Assembly (NCBI GenBank): GCA_001825035.1
Contig: MHUO01000009.1
Coordinates: forward strand, 78,176-116,484
DNA from: Candidatus Wildermuthbacteria bacterium RIFOXYD1_FULL_50_12
GTDB lineage: Bacteria; Patescibacteriota; Minisyncoccia; Minisyncoccales; UBA10102
DNA: 38,309 bases
Direction of reading: 5' to 3'
In this document: in pieces, positions 11,040-20,200 of the stretch
Layout of the letters: each line of letters opens with the position of its first letter
How positions within the stretch are numbered: the first letter of the stretch is position 1
Translations under genes and position numbers: made by a program
Notes under the pieces: generated by a model
Database searches by the model: none
Told to the model about the DNA's origin: nothing
The model's input: only the letters and a program-made list of their open reading frames with translations

Positions 11040-12487
11040 ACTATATTCCTACTATCGGTCTTGAAATCCATGCGGAGCTCAAAACGAAGAGTAAGATGTT
11101 TTGCTCGTGCAAAAACGATCCTTTGGAGAAACTGCCGAATGTGAATATTTGTCCCATCTGCATGGGGCATCCGGGAACTCTACCGGTGCCCAATGCAGAG
11201 GCGATTCGCATGGTGCTGAAAACGGGTTTGGCGCTGAACTGTACCGTTGCAGAATATTCAAAGTTTGACCGGAAAAATTATTTTTACCCAGATCTCCCCA
11301 AAGGATATCAAATCAGCCAATACGATTTGCCGCTTTGCGAAAATGGCTTTTTGAGAATAGGCGAAAGGGACATTCGCATCCAGCGCATCCATCTGGAAGA
11401 AGACACCGCGCGTTCTCAGCATTCGGCGCAAGCCGATTATTCTCTGGTGGACTTCAATAGAGCCGGAGTGCCGCTTATGGAGCTGGTTACGGAACCTGAC
11501 CTCGAAAGCGGAGAGGAAGCGGCCGCTTTTGGACAAGAATTACAAATGATTTTACGGTATCTTCTCGTTTCTGACGCAGATATGGAAAAGGGGCAGATGC
11601 GGGTGGAGGCGAATGTCTCGCTCCGCCCCGAAGGGACCGAGGAGCTGGGCACGAAGGTGGAGGTAAAAAATCTCAACTCATTCCGCTCTGTGCAAAACGC
11701 GATCGCATTTGAGATACGTAGACAAACAGAACTGCTAGAGGCCGGCAAGGAAATTGCGCAGGAAACACGGGGATGGAACGAAGCAAAAAAAGAAACGTTT
11801 TCTCAGCGAGAGAAAGAATCGGCGCACGATTATCGGTATTTCCCGGAACCCGACATCCCCCCGCTCACTTTTACCAAGGACTTTATTGAACAGCTTCGCC
11901 TTGAGGTGCCGGAACTCCCACAGAAAAAACGCGAGCGCATACAACAGGAATATGAGCTTAAAGACAAGGAAGTAGCGCTCCTCGTGAAAGACAGAGCGCT
12001 TGGAGAATATTTTGAACAGGTAGTAAGCGAACTTGGCTCTCGTCTCCCGCAAAAAGAACTCGCGAAAAAAATCTCGCTTACCAAAAATTACATCGTTTCA
12101 GATCTCCAAGGACTGCTCAATGGAATGTCCGTGGAAGACCCGAATTTCAAGATTACGCCCGAAAACTTCGCCGAACTCATCAGTATGCTGGCCGATGGCA
12201 CGATTTCTTCGCCCGGCGCAAAATCACTGCTCAAGAAAATGTTTGAAACGGGCGGCGATCCTTCCCAACTCCTGGAGTCCGAACAATTGGCGCAGATTTC
12301 AGACGAAGGCGCCATTGAAAAAATCGCAAAAGACATCATCTCAAAAAATCCCAAAGCAGTAGAAGATTTCAAATCAGGCAAACAAAATGCTCTCCAGTTT
12401 CTTATCGGTCAAATGATGGCCGCCACCAAAGGAACCGTAAGCCCCGAGGGCGCAAGAAAAATTCTAATCACTCTTCTCGCCCCGTAA
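11036..12487 (+). CDS. gatB: Aspartyl/glutamyl-tRNA(Asn/Gln) amidotransferase subunit B
   Basis: The 483-residue product starts with IGLEIHAELKTKSKMFCSC and continues with NICPICMGHPGTLPVPN, both GatB signatures; the two CxxC-like pairs bind zinc. DKNYFYPDLPKGYQISQYD-like and HDYRYFPEPDIPPL segments follow, and a C-terminal helical YqeY-like tail (about 330-483) contacts tRNA. With GatA and GatC (not in window) it converts Glu-tRNA(Gln) or Asp-tRNA(Asn) to the amidated form, implying that the organism lacks a direct GlnRS or AsnRS route for one of these. Its end overlaps the miaA end on the other strand by 24 bases. Confidence 0.96.
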   Translation: MNYIPTIGLEIHAELKTKSKMFCSCKNDPLEKLPNVNICPICMGHPGTLPVPNAEAIRMVLKTGLALNCTVAEYSKFDRKNYFYPDLPKGYQISQYDLPLCENGFLRIGERDIRIQRIHLEEDTARSQHSAQADYSLVDFNRAGVPLMELVTEPDLESGEEAAAFGQELQMILRYLLVSDADMEKGQMRVEANVSLRPEGTEELGTKVEVKNLNSFRSVQNAIAFEIRRQTELLEAGKEIAQETRGWNEAKKETFSQREKESAHDYRYFPEPDIPPLTFTKDFIEQLRLEVPELPQKKRERIQQEYELKDKEVALLVKDRALGEYFEQVVSELGSRLPQKELAKKISLTKNYIVSDLQGLLNGMSVEDPNFKITPENFAELISMLADGTISSPGAKSLLKKMFETGGDPSQLLESEQLAQISDEGAIEKIAKDIISKNPKAVEDFKSGKQNALQFLIGQMMAATKGTVSPEGARKILITLLAP

Positions 12488-13453
12488 GAATTTCTTTACG
12501 ATTTTTGCCCCTTGCTTGAAACCGATAACCCAGCGAATCCGCCCATCTTTTTTAAACCACAGCATTTGGCGGCGGGAAAAGTCCAGTGTTTCTTTGTGGA
12601 TTTTCTGCGTCATCTCATCTTTGGAAATCTGTCCTTGCAGATATTGCGCCACATACTTATATTCGAATCCGAATTGATTGAATTTTTTCCAGGGAATTCC
12701 TTGTTTGTGTAATGTTTCAACCTCCGCAACCAATCCGCGCCGAAACATTTGTTTGATTCTCTGCGCGATGCGTTTCCTCAATTCTTGCTTCTTTCGCCTC
12801 ATCCCTAAAAACAAAATCTGATAGGCCTGTCCGCCGAAGCCTTGCTTGCCCGCCGTAGCTTCAGCGCAGGTGGGGCGTAGGCGGAGGAGAGGACGTTTTT
12901 TCAGGGGTGGCACCGGCTTCCCAGTTGTTAGCACAATTTCTAAGGCGCGGATAAGACGCCTTCGGTTTTTAGGTTCAATGGTTTTTGCCCGAGCAGGGTC
13001 CAGCTTTTGAAGCCGCGAAAATAGTTCTTCCGTAGAAAGTTTTTCGAGGCGTCTTCGAAAAGCAAGATTTGGCTTTATTCCGGGGAATATCCATCCTTCG
13101 ATCAGGGCATAGATATAAAGAGGACTGCCTCCTACTATAAAAGGCACTCTAGAACGCGAAAAAACGCCCCCTAGGACTCTTTTTGCCTTATTCTGGTAAT
13201 CAACCACAGTAAAGGTCTTTTTTGGGGAGGTAACACTTAAAAGATGATGGGGGACGCCCATCATCTCGCGTTTTGACACCTTTGCCGTGCCGATATCCAA
13301 ACCCCTGTATACCTGCCGGGAATCCGCCGAGATAATCTCTCCACCGAAGCGTTTGGCAAGCCGCACCGCCAGCTCGCTCTTCCCCGATGCGGTCGGACCG
13401 ACGACAACCACTAGTGAATTTCTTCTTTTTTCTCTTTCAATAATCCGCGCCAT
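12464..13453 (-). CDS. miaA: tRNA dimethylallyltransferase with a repeat-encoded insertion
   Basis: The 329-residue product has the MiaA P-loop VVGPTASGKSELA (about 17-29), ISADSRQVYRGLDIGTAK, and GGSPLYIYALIEG, and ends with the family's QMLWFKKDGRIRW region. It transfers a dimethylallyl group to A37 of tRNAs that read UNN codons. Residues about 191-210 (RLRPTCAEATAGKQGFGGQA) have no counterpart in MiaA and are encoded by a GC-rich palindromic repeat inserted in frame; the frame continues correctly after it. The gene overlaps the upstream membrane-protein gene by 43 bases and forms an operon with it and thrS. Confidence 0.92.
   Translation of the reverse strand: MARIIEREKRRNSLVVVVGPTASGKSELAVRLAKRFGGEIISADSRQVYRGLDIGTAKVSKREMMGVPHHLLSVTSPKKTFTVVDYQNKAKRVLGGVFSRSRVPFIVGGSPLYIYALIEGWIFPGIKPNLAFRRRLEKLSTEELFSRLQKLDPARAKTIEPKNRRRLIRALEIVLTTGKPVPPLKKRPLLRLRPTCAEATAGKQGFGGQAYQILFLGMRRKKQELRKRIAQRIKQMFRRGLVAEVETLHKQGIPWKKFNQFGFEYKYVAQYLQGQISKDEMTQKIHKETLDFSRRQMLWFKKDGRIRWVIGFKQGAKIVKKFLRGEKSD
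12823..12888. repeat. GC-rich interspersed repeat inserted in miaA
   Basis: Outer arms TCCGCC (12830-12835) and GGCGGA (12880-12885) enclose inner partial palindromes around CCGAAGC and GTAGCTTCAGC. The encoded peptide CAEATAGKQGFGGQA is, to my knowledge, a recurrent insertion peptide in Parcubacteria proteins. Confidence 0.7.
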
Positions 13454-15012
13454 TGCTCCAAGAATTCCACAAACATTTGAAAAGGCACTTCAATAAGGAA
13501 GTTCAGCGCGAGGAGAAATACGTTGTATCTAACGAGCTGCCCGGAAAGCCATCTGCCAACCTGAATCATCGGCAGGGAAAAAATATCAAAGAGGTTATAC
13601 AAAAATCCTTCCCGCGCGGGCTCCACCATCAATTCTCGTGCCTGCTGACGGATTTTCGTTCCGGCAAACAGCACCAAGGAAAGGAACATCAGAAAGATCG
13701 CGATGGAAAAAGGCGAGAACTGAAGCTCCTGCAGGCCCCATATGAGAACTCCAAAGGAAATGAGGAAGCTCAAAAGATAGAAACCGTACACGATGCTCGC
13801 CACCAAACCGGTTTTTCTGCGCGGCGGAAAAATTTTATAAGGTTCCATTCGCTGGCGCGGTTGAATAATTTTGATAACCTCCATCATCACGCGTTCGAAA
13901 TTGCGCTGCGAGCTTGTTTGCGCGGTGACAACCAGTCCGAGCATTAAAAAGGAGGGGACGGCGATGCTCAGGGCAATTGCAAGATAATTGACACCCGCTT
14001 GCAGATACCGTTCTACCGGAATTTCAATAAGAAACGCGATCAGCACTTTCGTAATGAACACCGACAAGACGCTGTACAAGGCCGCCCTGCCAATGCGCCT
14101 TTTTAGGCGCGCGTGCCGCCCATTGTAAGAATGCCGAATCGCTTCTTCAAAAGCGGGAGGATTATCCGCAAGCTCCGGGAAGCGCGCACTATCGTCGCTC
14201 AAAATATCGTGCAGGATAAGATACGGGGTGTCGTACTTTTCTGCGAGCTGGTAGAACCGCTCCCGATAAGGATGGGCAAGAATTTTCTGGATATTTTGGC
14301 GTAAAACCTCAAGATGATCTCCCACATAGGCAAGCGTTTCTTCTGTTGGGGTTTTCCAATCGGGATAAAACTTTTCCAAAATGTGATAGGCAATAGTGAC
14401 GGCATCCAGCTTAAACAGTGCTCTTTGCACCGCCACATAGATTTGAAGTTTCTTTTCCCCTTCGGCAAGAGGTCTCTCCGTTTCCTGTTTTCGGGCGATA
14501 AGCTGAGTGCGATTCTCCAAGTCCTCCGTCATCAGCTCAATGAGCGCGTGTTCGCGCCGCGGTAAAGAGAGTGTTTCTTCAATTTCTACTGCAGCTATGG
14601 AAAAGAGCCAATCCGTTGAATCTTTCCCATTTCTTTGCTGCCTTTCCCAAAAACGTTCTGCGACGAACACGTACTTTTGAATAATGGCCTGGATTTCGTC
14701 AACCTGATCAAAGGAAATTCGATTGTTCGGGAAATGACCTCCGCGTACGAGTTCTGCAAGAAAATTCTCGGCAAAATCCTCGCGGACTTTCTGGATGGCC
14801 AAGCGGCGTTTCAGAATGCGCTCAATCGCGGTCTTGCGGAGCAAATGTTCTCCTCTCCAATCCACGATTTCGCGGAGTTTTTCGTAAAACGAAGCGACGC
14901 GGGCGGCTACTTCGTCCACGGAAATCACCTCCTCTTCCTCGCGGAACTCGAATTGTTTTCGCCAGCTGTCGTATTTTTCAATAAGTTTTTGCACTCCTTG
15001 GGAAATAATCAT
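13411..15012 (-). CDS. Large polytopic membrane protein of unknown function
   Basis: I do not recognise this 533-residue protein. The first 300 residues are soluble, charged and mostly helical, with repeated Arg/Glu-rich stretches. The C-terminal part holds about five hydrophobic segments (about residues 310-330, 338-362, 402-425, 430-450 and a weaker one near 492-512), with a basic loop PRQRMEPYKIFPPRRK between the second and third. It lies 19 bases downstream of thrS and overlaps miaA, so it is co-expressed with tRNA-related genes, which may be only genome packing. The start at 15012 is the first ATG after thrS; no other function hint is visible. Confidence 0.75.
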   Translation of the reverse strand: MIISQGVQKLIEKYDSWRKQFEFREEEEVISVDEVAARVASFYEKLREIVDWRGEHLLRKTAIERILKRRLAIQKVREDFAENFLAELVRGGHFPNNRISFDQVDEIQAIIQKYVFVAERFWERQQRNGKDSTDWLFSIAAVEIEETLSLPRREHALIELMTEDLENRTQLIARKQETERPLAEGEKKLQIYVAVQRALFKLDAVTIAYHILEKFYPDWKTPTEETLAYVGDHLEVLRQNIQKILAHPYRERFYQLAEKYDTPYLILHDILSDDSARFPELADNPPAFEEAIRHSYNGRHARLKRRIGRAALYSVLSVFITKVLIAFLIEIPVERYLQAGVNYLAIALSIAVPSFLMLGLVVTAQTSSQRNFERVMMEVIKIIQPRQRMEPYKIFPPRRKTGLVASIVYGFYLLSFLISFGVLIWGLQELQFSPFSIAIFLMFLSLVLFAGTKIRQQARELMVEPAREGFLYNLFDIFSLPMIQVGRWLSGQLVRYNVFLLALNFLIEVPFQMFVEFLEQWRGLLKEKKEEIH

Positions 15013-15031
15013 ACGAGTGAAAGCTCAAATC

Positions 15032-16849
15032 TCAAAGATTTTTTATATGCTCTTCGAATTGCTCCAGTTTCATTGCGCCAATGTCGCCTTTCCCGCGTTC
15101 GCGTACACTCACGGTGTCGTCGACCATTTCTTTTTCGCCCACGATCACAAGATACGGAATTTTCATTGTTTCTCCTTCACGAATGCGTTTGCTCAATGTT
15201 TCTTGAGCGTCGTCCACTTTCACCCGCATATTTTTGTTGTGGGAAAGCAGCTTTGCGCGTACGCGCTCGGCGTACTCTGAAAACTTGACGGATAAAGGCA
15301 GAATCTGTATTTGCACTGGAGCGAGCCAAAACGGGAAAGCGCCCGCATATTGTTCAATGAGGAAAGCGACGAAACGTTCGTGAGAACCCAGTGGAGCCCG
15401 ATGGATAACGTATACGGGCTTTTCTTTTCCGTCTTTATCTTTGTACACAAGGTTGAATCTACTGGCGGCAAAGAAATCAAGCTGGTTGGTGGAGGCGGTT
15501 TCTTCTCTTCCGATGACGCTTCTAATCTGAAAGTCCACCTTTGGCCCGTAAAACGCTGCCTCTCCCTCGACTTCCTGGTAGGGGAGCCCGGATTTTTTCA
15601 TGGCGCTCCGGACAATCTCAACCGCCTCTTTCCATTCTTTAGGAACGCCCGCGTATTTTTTCTTGTCTTTTGCGGGCAGACCTGCCTGCCGGTCAGGCAG
15701 GGAGAGCCGCATGTAAAAATCCTGAATGCCGAACACTTCCTTATACCAAAATTCATGAAGCCGCATGACATTCAAGAACTCTTCTTCTGCCTGTTCTTTG
15801 GAACAGTAAATGTGCGCGTCGTTTTGGGTAAACCCTCGCACCCGAAGAAGTCCGGCAAGGGTGCCGGAGCGCTCATATCGGTACACAGTTCCGTACTCTG
15901 CGTAACGAATGGGCAGCTCCCGCCAGCTGTGGGGATAAGCTTTATACACCATATGCGTGTGCGGGCAGTTCATTGCTTTGAGATAATAAGTTCCGTCGTC
16001 CAGCTTCATTGGCGGATACATGCTTTCGGAGTAATAAGGGATATGTCCCGACATTTTGTAGAGGATGTCCCTCGCAATATGCGGAGTTGACACGCGCTCG
16101 TACCCCCACTGCCGCTCCACTTCTTTTGCCCGTTTTTCAATTTCTTCGCGGATAATAGTGCCGGCTGGCAACCAAAGCGGAAGTCCCGGCCCCACTTCTT
16201 CTGCAAACGTAAAAAGTTTCAAGCGTTCACCCAATATGCGGTGATCCCGTTTCTTTGCTTCTTCCTGCTGCCAAAGATATTGCTCAAGGTTTTTTCCCGT
16301 CTGGAATGCGGCGCCATACACGCGCGTAAGCATGGGGTTTTTCTCGTCGCCTCGCCAATAAGCACCCGCCACGTGGGTGAGTTTAAAAGCGTCCAGCGGA
16401 AGCTCTGAAGTATTTTTCACATGCCCGCCGCGGCATAAGTCCAAAAATACGTCACCAGTGTAAACCACCCCAACCTTAGTCAATTTTGAATTTGTTTGGG
16501 ATTTAACGAGATCTCGTATGAGTTCAAGCTTATAGGGTTGTTTTTCCTTCTTGTAGTATGTCGCAGCTTTTGCCACCGGCCAGAGTTCTTTTTTGAAGGG
16601 AAGATTCTGTTTGACGATTGTGCGCATTTCAGCTTCTATCTTTGGCAAATCCTCTTCCGTTATAAATTTCCCCGCCTTCGCTAAAGCTTCGGCGGGCAAG
16701 GCAAAGTCGTAATAAAATCCGTTTTCAATCACGGGCCCAATTCCTAATTCTGCTTTAGGATATCGGCTCTTCACGGCCGCAGCCAAAATATGCGCGAAGG
16801 AATGCCGTATATGCTCACTATCGGAGGAAATTTGCTTTGCTGATGCCAT
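15032..16849 (-). CDS. thrS: Threonine-tRNA ligase without TGS domain
   Basis: The 605-residue product opens with the editing-domain motif HSFAHILAAAVKSRYP, GFYYDF and LCRGGHVKNTSELP, followed by the class II core (APVQIQILPLS marks the anticodon-binding domain at the end, and KAMNCPHTHMVY carries the zinc-binding Cys). The usual N-terminal TGS domain is absent: only about a dozen residues precede the editing domain. SLPDRQAGLPAKD (about residues 389-401) contains a short repeat-encoded insertion. The start at 16849 is preferred to the upstream in-frame codon at 16906 because a TATAGT box lies between them and upstream residues are not ThrS-like. It is first gene of the minus-strand operon. 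Confidence 0.93.
   Translation of the reverse strand: MASAKQISSDSEHIRHSFAHILAAAVKSRYPKAELGIGPVIENGFYYDFALPAEALAKAGKFITEEDLPKIEAEMRTIVKQNLPFKKELWPVAKAATYYKKEKQPYKLELIRDLVKSQTNSKLTKVGVVYTGDVFLDLCRGGHVKNTSELPLDAFKLTHVAGAYWRGDEKNPMLTRVYGAAFQTGKNLEQYLWQQEEAKKRDHRILGERLKLFTFAEEVGPGLPLWLPAGTIIREEIEKRAKEVERQWGYERVSTPHIARDILYKMSGHIPYYSESMYPPMKLDDGTYYLKAMNCPHTHMVYKAYPHSWRELPIRYAEYGTVYRYERSGTLAGLLRVRGFTQNDAHIYCSKEQAEEEFLNVMRLHEFWYKEVFGIQDFYMRLSLPDRQAGLPAKDKKKYAGVPKEWKEAVEIVRSAMKKSGLPYQEVEGEAAFYGPKVDFQIRSVIGREETASTNQLDFFAASRFNLVYKDKDGKEKPVYVIHRAPLGSHERFVAFLIEQYAGAFPFWLAPVQIQILPLSVKFSEYAERVRAKLLSHNKNMRVKVDDAQETLSKRIREGETMKIPYLVIVGEKEMVDDTVSVRERGKGDIGAMKLEQFEEHIKNL
15681..15701. repeat. Palindromic repeat inside thrS
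   Basis: CCTGCCTG (15681-15688) and CAGGCAGG (15694-15701) form a perfect 8-bp stem around CCGGT. On the coding strand it encodes the PDRQAGLPA-like insertion. Confidence 0.65.
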
Positions 16850-16864
16850 AAACTCAATTAAGCC

Positions 16865-16870
16865 ACTATA
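16865..16870 (-). promoter_or_regulatory. Probable -10 box of thrS
   Basis: TATAGT on the minus strand, preceded by TGG (extended -10), lies 15 bases before the chosen thrS ATG, giving a leader of about eight bases. Confidence 0.45.
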
Positions 16871-16909
16871 CCACAAAAGGGGAGTGGGGAGAAAGATCCC
16901 ATACAAGGA

Positions 16910-16938
16910 TTGACACCCTTGCTGAAAATGGCTATACT
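16910..16938 (+). promoter_or_regulatory. Promoter of the 65-residue solitary gene
   Basis: TTGACA (16910-16915) and TATACT (16933-16938) are exactly 17 bases apart, close to consensus. Confidence 0.8.
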
Positions 16939-16982
16939 ATCGCAATCGGCAGCCGCCGAAATTTGTATACGAGGAGTGTGCC

Positions 16983-17180
16983 ATGGAGGGCGACCACCGC
17001 GTTAGCTTTCGTTTCACTACGACGCGAGGCATCGTGGAAGGGGAAGGTACCCTTATCGGCCAAGGACCTGCCGGGGGCGCCATAATCCCCAGTGGCACTC
17101 ATACAGTTCTTTCCATCAAGCACGGGGGGTTTGAAATCCTCCCCGATCAACAGCCGAGCGTCAACCAGGATAATCAGTAG
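16983..17180 (+). CDS. Small protein of unknown function, 65 residues
   Basis: I do not recognise it. The product is soluble, has no signal or membrane segment, and is glycine- and threonine-rich with probable beta strands (HRVSFRFTTTRGIVEGEGTL, then HTVLSIKHGGFEILP) and a polar glutamine-rich tail. It may be a small single beta-barrel or hairpin domain. Support for being real: near-consensus promoter, GAGGAG ribosome site at 16971-16976 seven bases before ATG, and a strong terminator after the stop. It is monocistronic, between the divergently pointing thrS and the converging dnaE, and its architecture differs from the leaderless genes around it. Confidence 0.72.
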   Translation: MEGDHRVSFRFTTTRGIVEGEGTLIGQGPAGGAIIPSGTHTVLSIKHGGFEILPDQQPSVNQDNQ

Positions 17181-17206
17181 ATTGCTGTCCTGGGATAGCG
17201 CACGGC

Positions 17207-17245
17207 ACCCCCGGAGAGCTCACGCTCACCGGGGGTTCTGATTTT
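17207..17245 (+). terminator. Intrinsic terminator after the 65-residue gene
   Basis: ACCCCCGG (17207-17214) and CCGGGGGT (17229-17236) are perfectly complementary, followed by TCTGATTTT. The T tract is only on the plus-strand side, so it serves the small gene better than dnaE. Confidence 0.75.
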
Positions 17246-17252
17246 AATATCG

Positions 17253-20200
17253 TCAAGCCGTGAGAATCTCTTCGATTTCTTCGGCGAGGAATTTTTTTTC
17301 ACCGCCCCGATGGTCAAGACGTCCGGTTATAAATACGATTTTGTTTTCCTGTAAAGCCGAAGGATATCGCTCAATCACGGACGGAAATACCACCACCTCA
17401 ATCCGATCCGTTAAATCCTCCACTCTCATAAACAGCATGGGTTTTCCCGCCTTGGTGACAATTCGCTTTACCGATGAAATAATGCCCCCGATGCGCAAGC
17501 GCTCCCGCTGCCGGCTAAACTGAAACTTATAGCGCGTATTGTGAATCTCCTGCACCGCTTCTTCCAAAGACCGAATTGCAAGCGCTCTGCTTTCCAAGAT
17601 GTTTTTAATTCCTTTGAGCGGGTGCGAAGTTACGTAGAGACCGAGCAGTTCTTTTTCCCACGAAAGCATTTCGGTTTCTTTCGCGGGTTCCGCCGCCTCC
17701 AGCGCAAATGACGTTTTCTCTGAAGGCGCAAAGTGGGCGTCAAACAGCCCTTTCTGACCGTTCGTTTTGTTCTTTTGGTTCTCCCGCGCAATGCCAAGCA
17801 GGCGCTCCATGTTGTGAAGCAGCTGGTTTCGCTCGCCGAACTGGTCAAATACGCCGGCCTTTATCATGCTCTCCATTGATTTTTTATTGAGGTCTTTGGT
17901 CGCCACGCGCGAGACAAAATCGTGAATAGAGAGATAGGGGCCGTGCTCCTTGCGTTCCTGGATAATGGAGGCAACGATTCCTTCGCCAACATTTTTAATA
18001 GCGAGTAAACCAAAGCGGATTTGCTTTTTTTCGGGTACAACGGAAAAAAAGGCGAAGCTTTCGTTCACATCAGGAGGCAGCACCTCAATGCCCATTTTTC
18101 TTGTTTCCTCAATCAGGAACGCAGTGCGCTCCACATCGGCTCTTTCAGAAGTGAGCAAGGCCGACATAAACTCCAAGGGATAATTTGCCTTGAGCCACGC
18201 GGTTTGATAGGCGATGGTGGCATAGCACGCGGCATGACTTCTGTTGAAACCATAACTTGCGAAGGGCTCAATAAAATCAAACACTTTCTCTGCAATTTTC
18301 TTTGAAGTTCCGTTCGCTATCGCCCGCTCGACAAATTTCGCCTTTTGCTCCTCCAAGAGTCCTTTTATTTTCTTTCCAATTGCTTTGCGCAAAATGTCCG
18401 CCTCTCCGTAAGAAAACCCTGCCAAATCTCGCGCCACCTGAAGAATCTGTTCTTGATACACGGCGATCCCGTAGGTATTTCTCAAAATGGGTTCAAGCTT
18501 TGGGTGGAGATATACAATTTCTTTTTTTCCTGCTTTTCGTGCAATGTAGTCGGGAATAAGCTCCATGGGCCCCGGGCGATACAGGGCCACCATTGCAATA
18601 ATGTCTTCAAACGCGGAGGGCTTTAATTCCCGGAGATATCGGCGCATGCCACCGCTCTCCAGCTGAAACACGCCCGTGGTATCTCCCTGACGCAGCAGTG
18701 TATATACCTTTGGATCGTCCAAAGGAACTGCATCAATGTCAATGTTTTTTCCGTGAATGGCGTATATGCGCTTGAGCGTCTCCTCAATAATCGTCAGGTT
18801 CTTCAACCCCAAAAAGTCCATTTTCAAAAGCCCGATATCTTCAACGCTGTGCATTTCGTATTGCGTCACAATGGAGACATCGTTTTGCGTGGGATGCTGA
18901 AGAGGGACGCGCTCATCCAACGGATCTGAAGAAATCACCACGCCGCAGGCATGCGTGGAAGCGTGACGCGCCACGCCTTCCAACTTTTTCCCCAAGTCAA
19001 TCAGACGTTTTGCCTGCTCATCGCTTTCGTATAACTGCCGAAAGTCGTCCACCTGTTCTAAGCTTTGAGCAAGCGAATAGCCAAAAGGAATAAGCTTTGC
19101 CACGCGGTCGCAATATCCATACTCATATCCCAAGGCGCGACCCACGTCGCGCACCACGGCGCGCGAAGCCATGGTGCCAAAGGTAATAATCTGCGCCACG
19201 CGGTCGCGGCCGTATTTTTGGGCGACATATTCAATAACCTCGTCTCGCCTTGTGTCGGCAAAATCCAAATCAATGTCGGGCCGAGAAACGCGCTCCGGAT
19301 TCAAAAATCGCTCAAACAAAAGATTATACCGAAGTGGATCAACGTTTGTGATCTTTAACAAATACGCCACAAGGGAGCCCGCCGCAGACCCTCTGCCGGG
19401 CCCCACCACAATGCGATTTTGCTTTGCCCAATTCACAAAATCTTGCACGATAAGGAAATAAGCCGCGAATCCGGTCTGGCGAATCACGTCGAGCTCGTAT
19501 CCCAGCCGATCTCGCGCCTCCTTTGAGTCCTTATACTGTGGCTTTGCTTCCAGCCCGGCCAAGCAAAGTTCGCGGAGATATTCATCGGCTGTTTTCCCTT
19601 CGGGCAGAGGAAATTCGGGCAAAAGGTTTTTATGGAGTTCAAGCTCCGCGTTGCAGGCGGCGGCTATCTTTTGCGTGTTTTCCAAGGCCTCTGGAATATC
19701 TGAAAAGAGCTCCGTCATCTCTTGAGCGCTCTTGAGAGAAAAATCTTCGCCTTTCATGGAAAGGCGCTCCGGATCATCTCGTTTTGCATTAGTATTAATG
19801 AGCATGAGCACATCCTGTGCTTCAGCGTCTTCTTTTCGCAGATAATGAGAATCGGCGGTCGCCACTACGGGGATTCCCGTAGTTTTTGAAATTTCAAGCA
19901 GCACTCCGTTCACTTTTGTCTGCTCTGAAATATTAGGATGTCTCTGGAGTTCCAAATAAAAATTCCCCCTGCCGAACATTTTTTCATAGTTGAGTGCAGC
20001 GTTTCGCGCCTCTTCCATTTTGTTGGCAAGGATGAGTTGGGAAATCTTTCCCGCTAAACACGCAGAAAGGGCAATGAGCCCCTCTGCGTGCTTGGCAAGG
20101 AGGGTCTCGTCAACGCGAGGTTTATAGTAAAACCCCTCCAGATGAGCCCGGGTAAGAAGCTTGATAAGGTTTTTGTAGCCCTGTGCGTTTTTGACGAGGA

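Noticed and set aside
15311-16090. Plus-strand 259-codon ORF opposite thrS
   Set aside because: It is the antisense of the conserved ThrS catalytic core; composition is that of a shadow frame.
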